Below the pieces are notes generated by a model, which was not told the origin of the DNA, ran no database searches, and saw nothing but the letters and a program-made list of their open reading frames with translations. The translations under genes and the position numbers were made by a program. This document shows positions 57,176 through 64,000 of a stretch of 64,000 bases of DNA, in pieces. The stretch spans positions 56,351,706 to 56,415,705 of the forward strand of contig NC_092636.1 of assembly GCF_039555335.1 (NCBI RefSeq). Reading direction: 5' to 3'. The DNA comes from Amphiura filiformis. Lineage: Eukaryota; Echinodermata; Ophiuroidea; Amphilepidida; Amphiuridae. Within the stretch, counting starts at the first letter, position 1. Every line of letters begins with the position of its first letter.

Positions 57176-58279
57176 CGCGGCTGTGTACTCTAGCCATTGT
57201 TTCTTTCTCAAAATTTAGTTTTTATGATATGTTTGTACCTTGTTATGTTTTTTATAAATACAAGGAATGAAAATTCAGATTTGTAAACTCCAACTGCAAT
57301 ATTTTAAGGATTTTATTTCACTATTCCACTCGTGTTTGAAATTGAAAAGGAAAGAAAATCTTTGTTGTACCAGCAAGGTACACGCGCGCAACAACTCATC
57401 GCGTTGCGTATCGCGCAATTTGTTAACGCACAAATACGCGACGCATACGCGACGCTTATCTGCATGCGCGGCGCATCTTATGGAACACCACGGAAGCACT
57501 GATTTCACAAAAACCTAGTGGTCAAATGGCTCCGTTTTAGCTGATAAAATGTGGTTTTTTTCAAGTTCTTTCCCCCGATTTAAATGTCAAGTTATGAATG
57601 GATTTCGCTCAAACTTCTCAAGGGGCTGTGGATTTACCCGATGTTCACGTAATATAAGTTACAAAAACGAAAACTGTCGCATTCTCCTGTGAGATTCGAT
57701 GAAAGTGCAAAATGGGACCACTTTAAACTTCAACGGCCATTATTTCAATGTTCATTTTCTCCGTAAAATGACGATTTAGGTACACGATAACTCAATAAAT
57801 ACAGCATCTATAGGTAAGCAAATATGATCATCGTAAAAAGCATGATCGACTCAAGAAACGGTTTTCTCATTTTTTATATTTTGGTCTATTTCCGATTTTG
57901 GGCATCATTTTGTGCAAATAGGCGTTTTTGAATTTTAAAAAGTTCATTTTGATGGCTTATATGGTCAATATCTCAAAAAATAAGGCCAATATCAAAAAAA
58001 TAAAAAACCGTTTTTGTAATGGAGCCTCAAGATTGAGCTAAAACAAAATAAAATATTTTGGAAAGAGTGTTTTTTGTTATGATGTACCTAATAAATATTG
58101 CCAAAAACTCAATTTTTGTGATTTTCTTCAAAATTGTTGTTTTTACCCCAAATCTGTATTTATATTAAGATTTATTGATGTCTTGCCTTCATAAAATGTA
58201 TACTTTTATATGTTTTGCGCGAATAATTACAAAGTTATTGCACTTTTACTACATGCATGTCTGAGAGTACACAGCCACC
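57176..58279. mobile_element. 1.1-kb element with TTAA target duplication
   Basis: The ends CGCGGCTGTGTACTCTAG and (reverse complement of the right end) GGTGGCTGTGTACTCTCAG are inverted termini. TTAA is present at 57172-57175 and 58280-58283. No transposase frame was found, so it is non-autonomous and piggyBac-type by target. Confidence 0.85.
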
Positions 58280-58780
58280 TTAAATATATTAAGTGTATAA
58301 ACTTTGAAATTTACATGAATTTGAAGAGCAGAGCTTCGAAATCTAGCTAAGTCAGGTGGTGTGAAATTCTGCTGCGTGACCCCTCTGCGTGGTAGAATTA
58401 TATTCATAAAACATTGAATTTAACAGATATCATGGGCAGCCAACCACGATTTATCAGCATTTAAAATATATGTTAATTAACAAAGATAAATAATAAAGAG
58501 TACAAATGGCAATTAACTAGTAAACAAGCCTGAAATCTTAAAATGTTGCCACGTGATTTCCCGAACACATGATATGTCAACATGTGACCACTATTCAGAT
58601 TTACCGTAAATATTTGGAGTATTGTTGCACGGCTTGCATAGTCGTATAGTCAACTGTGCATTTCTTTACCTCCGTATAAAATCAATAATTCATGCTGGGA
58701 GCCAAGTAACATTCTGTCTGCTTAGTGCAGATTGGCATTTTATTTTACTTGAGAGCATAATAGAAATACATAAGACGAAT

Positions 58781-59165
58781 AAGGCGCCATGATGGAAGGT
58801 CAGGTCGGGTATCAAAGGTTATTATAACTTCAAATACTACTTGTATTTCACACCTTGCCTCTGTCACATATTTCCTTCATATTATTGACAGCAAGTCCTA
58901 ATTTTGACTTTGCTATTGCAAAATGTCATTTCATATCAAATTAGTAGACTTTCTTTGAAAAAACATATCACTGGTGCCTGATGGGAATACCCGTCCGCCA
59001 TTTCATGAAACTGGATCGATTTCGCCTGGTTTGTGCCCAGATGTATTGGGGGCGCGCTATACTCTCATTGAACAGGCAAAGTTCGCAAAACAACAACGTT
59101 GTTATTTGCCAATATCAATTAACATGATCTAAGGGGGCGAACATGAATTATTTCATAGCAGTACG
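58781..59165 (+). repeat. Dispersed repeat (family C), uninterrupted copy
   Basis: It is collinear with the reverse complement of 49875-50695 minus the 415-bp insertion. It includes a family D-like segment at 59030-59055 that the other copy lacks. Confidence 0.7.
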
Positions 59166-59357
59166 ACGGCAACTTCGTGACCTCTTGTTCGACAGAAAAT
59201 TTATACGGGTTGGTGAACACGAGTTACGTAACAAAATGTTGAAATTTTATCCGGCAAACACGTTTTATCAAAATAGCTCCAGAAATGGAAGACACGGGTC
59301 GTATATTGCTCCATTTATGTACCCTGACCACAGATAAGATATCAAACATTTGAATAC

Positions 59358-59963
59358 ATGAATACAAAAGCCACCTAAGTCCATGCGAAGTTATTTTGAG
59401 AGAAAAACCCGTGTATCATTTTAATTCCTTCAGTTAGATTTACCTGGTCAATATGGTAAGTTTTACGTGCAAATGAGTGGATTAACCTGTATTAGGTATG
59501 ACGATTAGCATTTCAGGGACTTCGTGGGGTTCATTTTAAATTTTGGACTTAGGTGGTTTTTGAATCATATACAAAGACAACAATGTTAGAATGAGATTAC
59601 CACTAGTAAGATAATACAAAATAAAGCACACAGGTATGTATAATGTTGATAAGCATTCTGCCATGTAATATAAACCACACACTTTCCTTTATTAAACCCA
59701 TTTTTTGTTCAAAAGTCATTCTCTAGCAATGAATGTGTTACAAGTGGACTTTTATACATACTGGATTTCAATCAATGTGTTACAAGACTCAAATCATGGA
59801 ATTGGGTGATTCTTTCATACATGCTATTTTCACATGCCCAATAGACACAGAGAATGAATTTGAGTTGTTCTTTCATGCATATGACAGGCCTATGTATAGC
59901 AACAATTTCCCATGCTTAACTCAATTTGGCCAAAGTATGGACTTAGGTGGTTTTTGTATTCAT
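59358..59963. mobile_element. ~0.6-kb element with inverted ATGAATACAAAA termini
   Basis: ATGAATACAAAAGCCACCTA at the left is mirrored by TAGGTGGTTTTTGTATTCAT at the right. A third, internal GGACTTAGGTGGTTTTTGAA lies at 59546. It is non-coding. Confidence 0.6.
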
Positions 59964-60429
59964 ATATTCATTTGTGTAAAGCAACAAATAACTTGTAAAA
60001 GTTGAATTAAATGGAAAATAAAGAAGCTTGAACATGTCCAAAGTAGCTCGGAAAATGAGAAAAATTGCATGTCACGAATACAAAAATGTTCATATCATCA
60101 AGCAAGAAAAAGCGCCGGAATAAAAAATGGGTGTCATGTTATAGAATAACTAAAGTTAGTTTGCCTGAAAATTTTATGAGTTTTGGTTGGGGTATATTCT
60201 TAGTCGTATATTGAACATGTTGAAATGTTTATCTTTGTGCGTGACTACTGTCACGCGATATATTGTACGGCCGATGTTTTTCCTGCAAAGAAACTTTCAT
60301 TGCCAATTGTCCATTGTTGGTTATTTACCTTGAAAATAATACTCCTAACGTTCAAACAATTTTAAAGTCAGCATAAAGGTTTGTGTTACATTATTTGGAC
60401 GGTGTTAATTCCTTCCAGAAATTCCTCCC

Positions 60430-60711
60430 ATACACTGCTTATCACGTGCAGATATAGGTAGTGTATGTGCTTCGTCCGTGATTCGGAAGTCACGTAAAGC
60501 CGTTGGTCCCGTGTACAGGAAGAGTCAAACCCTGTGCACGTTAAGTGTCAGAGCTATTCGAAAAGAGAAGGGGGACCATCCCCGGTTCTGATATCTGCAA
60601 TCAATCCTAGGTTCCAGGATCGTGCATAGGTAAACTGTGCACGTAAAGCCCGTGCGTTGATACTCAACCATTTGAGGTAAGCACGTATATGGAAGGAAGG
60701 AAGGAAGGAAG
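60430..60711 (+). mobile_element. SINE body related to 35767-36190, with (GGAA)n tail
   Basis: GTCACGTAAAGCCGTTGGTC and CCCGTGTACAGGA correspond to the SINE body at 35985-36010. The tRNA head is not recognisable. It ends in a GGAA microsatellite (60690-60711). Confidence 0.55.
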
Positions 60712-60784
60712 AAATGGAATACACGAGTGAGCCATGAGTGGGAATAACATTGCTATTATTACCGTATCTATCAAATCACTAGTA

Positions 60785-60872
60785 TGGCTAGCCTTAGTGG
60801 TAAATACCGGGGGTTAATATTTGGACGTTCGATCCCCGGGTTCGATCTTGGTTCGAACCCCGCTAGCACCTC
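60785..60872 (+). repeat. tRNA-like sequence with duplicated B-box
   Basis: GGCTAGCCTTAGTGGTAAAT and two B-box-like parts (GGGTTCGATC and GGTTCGAACC) end in GCTAGCACC. The outer GCTAGC pair could form an acceptor stem, but the rest does not fold like a tRNA. Confidence 0.45.
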
Positions 60873-61274
60873 TTTTTGATTTTTGATTTTATTTTAACTC
60901 ATTTTTTAAAATCCTAGTTTTCATATTTTTATTATTATACGATTTCGGGCAAATTTGAAGTTTTGTTATTCCAAAAATTATAACAATATTTATAATATTA
61001 ATAAATAACTGTCAGGAAGGTTTTCACATTACATTTGAAGCAGAAGTAGCGAGATAAAATGAAAGAAAACACCTAATATCTTGACCGCTTTACTGTGGTG
61101 TTCTATGGGGGATTAAATAAGACATCAAAGTTAGTTGCTCTATCTAGAAAACGAACTTGGCTGATTCCAATTAGGTGTAATCATGGTAATCCGAGGTGTA
61201 AGTTGGACATTGTGTAAAAATGACAAATATGCCAAAATATTAGGTTTGAAATTCGTGCATCTCGTGATTTAATA

Positions 61275-62361
61275 TACAGGGTGTAACAATAAAATTTGTA
61301 CAATTTTGAAAATAGAATGACACAAGTATGCCGGCTATTTTTTGGTTTGATATTTATATGTCTATCAAGATAATTTCTTTAGCCATCAGATAAGCTTTGT
61401 TGCAATAAAATCGTAGGTATACAAGTGAAGATATAGTCAATTATGTAACCTAGTCTTAAAACCGCTTGTGCCACTTTTGTCCAAGTGTTACAAAAGTGAC
61501 TGAGTAGAGTTGAACCATGGACCAGTTGGACGGTGCTCTTATGAAAGGTCGATTTAAACAATAGGGTATTCGAAGTGGTAGAAATGATTACATAATAGAA
61601 TATCTCCTTGAGTTTTTGAAAGTCACAACTAAGCACTGACATAACAACATCATTTACTAGAAATCGTGGCTGCAGCACAACACCTTCAACCCCAATTCAC
61701 GTTAGAAGAGCGTATTCTTATGGTTGTGACATTCAGTAGCACATGGAGTCAAGCAGAAACCATAAGATTGTTTATAGCTCATTTTCCAAACTCACTACTT
61801 CCATCAAGGCATACAATTACATTATAACTATGATAAGTATTTAAAATTTGTTGACAGAATGGCAATAGTGGTCGCCCCAGAACAGCTAGAAGCCCAGCTG
61901 AACTTAAGTATGGGTGCAAAAACTGTTCTCAGTACTTTTACCAATGATATCTCAGGGATATGAGAAAATTACTTTATTTATAAGATAATTTGAAAGAAAT
62001 TTCATGACTCCATTTATAGATTTTAAAGAAATATCATATTATTATTAAGTTCATGGTAATTATATGAATATACACCACTTATTTATTATTCTTTTGTGTC
62101 AGTTCTTTGATGTTCAATGCACGATAAGCACAATCTACGCGGTTCCACGCTAACATGGCAAAAGTGGCCCAACACGTTTTCTGGACAATTTATTTAATCG
62201 GACATAACTTGAATCCAAGCTAGTAAAGAAACCAACTAAACGTCTTCTTTTAGCCAAGATATTACTGATTCTATTGCATATAACATTTGTGCCGTAACTC
62301 TTTTAGTTTTTTCCTGAGAAGTCAAAATGTAATTGTACAAATTTTATTGTTACACCCTGTA
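61275..62361 (+). mobile_element. Tc1/mariner-superfamily element, decayed
   Basis: Termini CAGGGTGTAACAATAAAATT (identical over 28 bp at both ends, inverted) are flanked by TA at 61275-61276 and 62360-62361. The interior (about 61670-61910) keeps only the start of a transposase, a helix-turn-helix part. It reads FTLEERILMVV, a central SQAETIRLFIAHFP, and then, after stops and a frame change, SGRPRTARSPAELK, in the order typical of mariner-type DNA-binding domains. The catalytic domain is missing. Confidence 0.8.
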
Positions 62362-62495
62362 CTATGCATAAAAGCTCATAAAATATGTTGTCGATAGGGG
62401 AGGGGTCTAGTCCAATTAAAAAATAGTGAAAATCTGTTTTGACGTTCCTTTATTTGATAAGCCTATATATAATCTTGAACTTTTAAAAATATATA

Positions 62496-62840
62496 TAAAG
62501 GGGCATTTCGTGATCCACAGCCTCATCCCCCACTTTTCTCAAAAAAAAAGTTGAGATTTTTATATCACTGGAAACCTCTGGCTACATAATGTTTATATAC
62601 AAAATATTTCTTGCAGATTAATTCGTTTAGCAAAGATATCGTGAATTTTGAATTTCGTTCTGGTGCACCAGAACGAAATTACAACGTATTGTCTATGGAG
62701 CAGTGTAATACACATAATCATGCATAACTCGCAAACGCAATATCGGAATCAACTGAAATTTTGGGAATATGCTTTTTTCGTGGATATCTACTGAAAAATG
62801 ACATAAATAGAAAATGCTAGGATCACGAAATACTCCTTTA
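62496..62840. mobile_element. 345-bp MITE with TAAAGGGGCATTTCGTGATC termini
   Basis: The left end TAAAGGGGCATTTCGTGATC is mirrored by GATCACGAAATACTCCTTTA at the right. An internal perfect 24-bp palindrome, with arms TTCGTTCTGGTG and CACCAGAACGAA, starts near 62656. Confidence 0.75.
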
Positions 62841-62957
62841 AGTTTGACATGCTTTATTTGAAATTATTTCATATTGAAAGCAACTGAACTTAAATGCAAT
62901 TTTGCAAAAAAGATATCAAATCGAATGTAGGATTAGGCCTAAACATGAAATTGATCA

Positions 62958-63190
62958 ATATAACATGTTGTCTCGGTCCCAGCCGGTTTGTGTTCCTCCG
63001 TCATTAAACAAACCGTTGCATGCATTGAAGCCCGACACTGATCATGCTGATTGACAGCAATTCTCAACCAGAAGATTTTTTTCTGACGATGATTAGCCAA
63101 TCAGAAAAGACGTACTATGAGGTTGTCGCCCGACGGTTTGTTTAGTGACGAAGGAGCACAAACCGGCTGGGACCGAGACTATATAACATG
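62958..63190. mobile_element. 214-bp palindromic MITE with 9-10-bp target duplication
   Basis: GTCTCGGTCCCAGCCGGTTT at the left is mirrored by AAACCGGCTGGGACCGAGAC at the right. ATATAACATG is present at 62958-62967 and 63181-63190. A 9-bp duplication is typical of Mutator-like elements. Confidence 0.8.
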
Positions 63191-63779
63191 TATAATAGAC
63201 AGCGCCGGCTGGGATACATTTCGTGAAGCATCGTGACACTTGCAACGTGCGCTAACGACACGAGGACTCAAAGACCGCAACTTTTCAACCTACGACTAGG
63301 TTATTCCACCGCTCATTTTCGCTGAAAATTTAATACAAGCTCAGGTTAATTAATGTTTATCATAACAGAAAAGCATTAGACCGGCGTTTCCCCAAAGCTG
63401 TAGATATAACCATTTTAGTGATCGTGACATGCATTTTCCTCTCATTTTTTAGGCTACTTCGCGCACCAAAAGCATTCATTTTTTCCACAATAATTCAACT
63501 TTCACACGTTATTCTTTGCCGTATGCTCATGTTTCATATCTTATCTATGGGCTCAATATAGAAATAAAGGGAGAAACGACTCGTGTATTCCATTTTTTTA
63601 ATGTTTTCTGAAAAACCGTATTTGCAACCTGATTTTCAACATTGCGTTACGTAACAGCAGAGGTCACGCCGGTAAAAATTACCGGAAGTGAGCTAAGTTG
63701 CTGTCGTACTGATAGGATTTGCGTTGCTAATAGAACTAGTGGCAAATGATGGTCATAGACCAAAAACCTAGGTGGGGCG

Positions 63780-64000
63780 TGTTGGTGTTGTGGAGGTATC
63801 TGACCCCTGCAAAATGTTCCAAAAATGTTCCCCTGGTCATGACGTTTGTTGTCACCGGGTTTGAGTCCCTTTCTCCTTACGGATGTCCAGAAAAAGTAAT
63901 TTTAAAATTTGACCCCAGATGACCTTTGACCTGACCCCTGCAAAATGTTAAAAAATGTTTCCGTGGTCATCAAGTTTGTTGTCACCGAGTTTGAGTCCCG
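63780..64000. repeat. Start of a ~130-bp tandem repeat, cut by window end
   Basis: TGACCCCTGCAAAATGTT followed by GGTCAT..(C)GTTTGTTGTCACCG and GTTTGAGTCCC occurs twice (about 63799 and 63931). A fragment of the same text is at 48352-48410. It contains a TGACCTTTGACCT direct repeat at 63920. Confidence 0.65.

Noticed and set aside
59143..59337. 64-codon + frame starting MNYFIAVRR
   Set aside because: It begins inside family C repeat sequence, with no domain or splice support.

Overview
This is a eukaryotic, AT-rich, repeat-dense genomic window: intron-split genes with GT-AG junctions, tRNA-derived SINEs, LINE relics, many foldback DNA elements and satellite arrays. The protein sequences and the repeat style fit an invertebrate deuterostome (echinoderm or hemichordate-like). 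I cannot name the species from the sequence.

Three genes can be supported. (1) On the + strand at the left edge, the last two coding exons (1863-2003, 2945-2997) of a protein resembling NDUFC2, a small membrane subunit of mitochondrial complex I. Its first exon is not visible and probably lies left of the window. (2) On the - strand, a complete 14-exon VPS36 gene (ESCRT-II subunit, endosomal sorting) running from ATG 31134 to stop 11127. Every junction is phase-consistent, and the 387-residue product is essentially the length of human VPS36 (386). (3) On the + strand, the 5' part of a secreted subtilisin/proteinase K-like S8 protease: signal peptide, I9 propeptide and the exon with the catalytic Asp (coding exons 45476-48100), with a plausible TATA/Inr promoter and non-coding first exon at about 41744-41825. 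The His and Ser exons are not found up to 64000.

The rest is mobile and satellite DNA. 3.5-11 kb is a MITE field, with one element inserted inside another. The VPS36 introns hold a 145-bp satellite, a minisatellite inside a terminal-inverted-repeat element, a cluster of a GCGTATGTTAC/TTGACAGACA motif, a hAT-like element, LINE relics and a possible Crypton-like relic. Intron 6 also carries a 56-bp tandem duplication of an exon-intron junction. Between VPS36 and the protease (31-39 kb) lies a large satellite complex: degenerate telomere-like repeats, a 12-bp array that is open in all six frames, then an array of about 45 bp whose counterpart 2.7 kb further on is inverted, with duplicated blocks in the centre.

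From 48 to 64 kb there is no recognised gene. Paralogous repeat copies there act as 'empty sites' that define several transposon insertions and their target duplications. The three genes have unrelated housekeeping or secreted roles and show no operon-like relation. I see no previously undescribed protein system. The unusual content is structural: mirrored satellites, six-frame-open repeats, splice-site duplication and nested TTAA-flanked elements.
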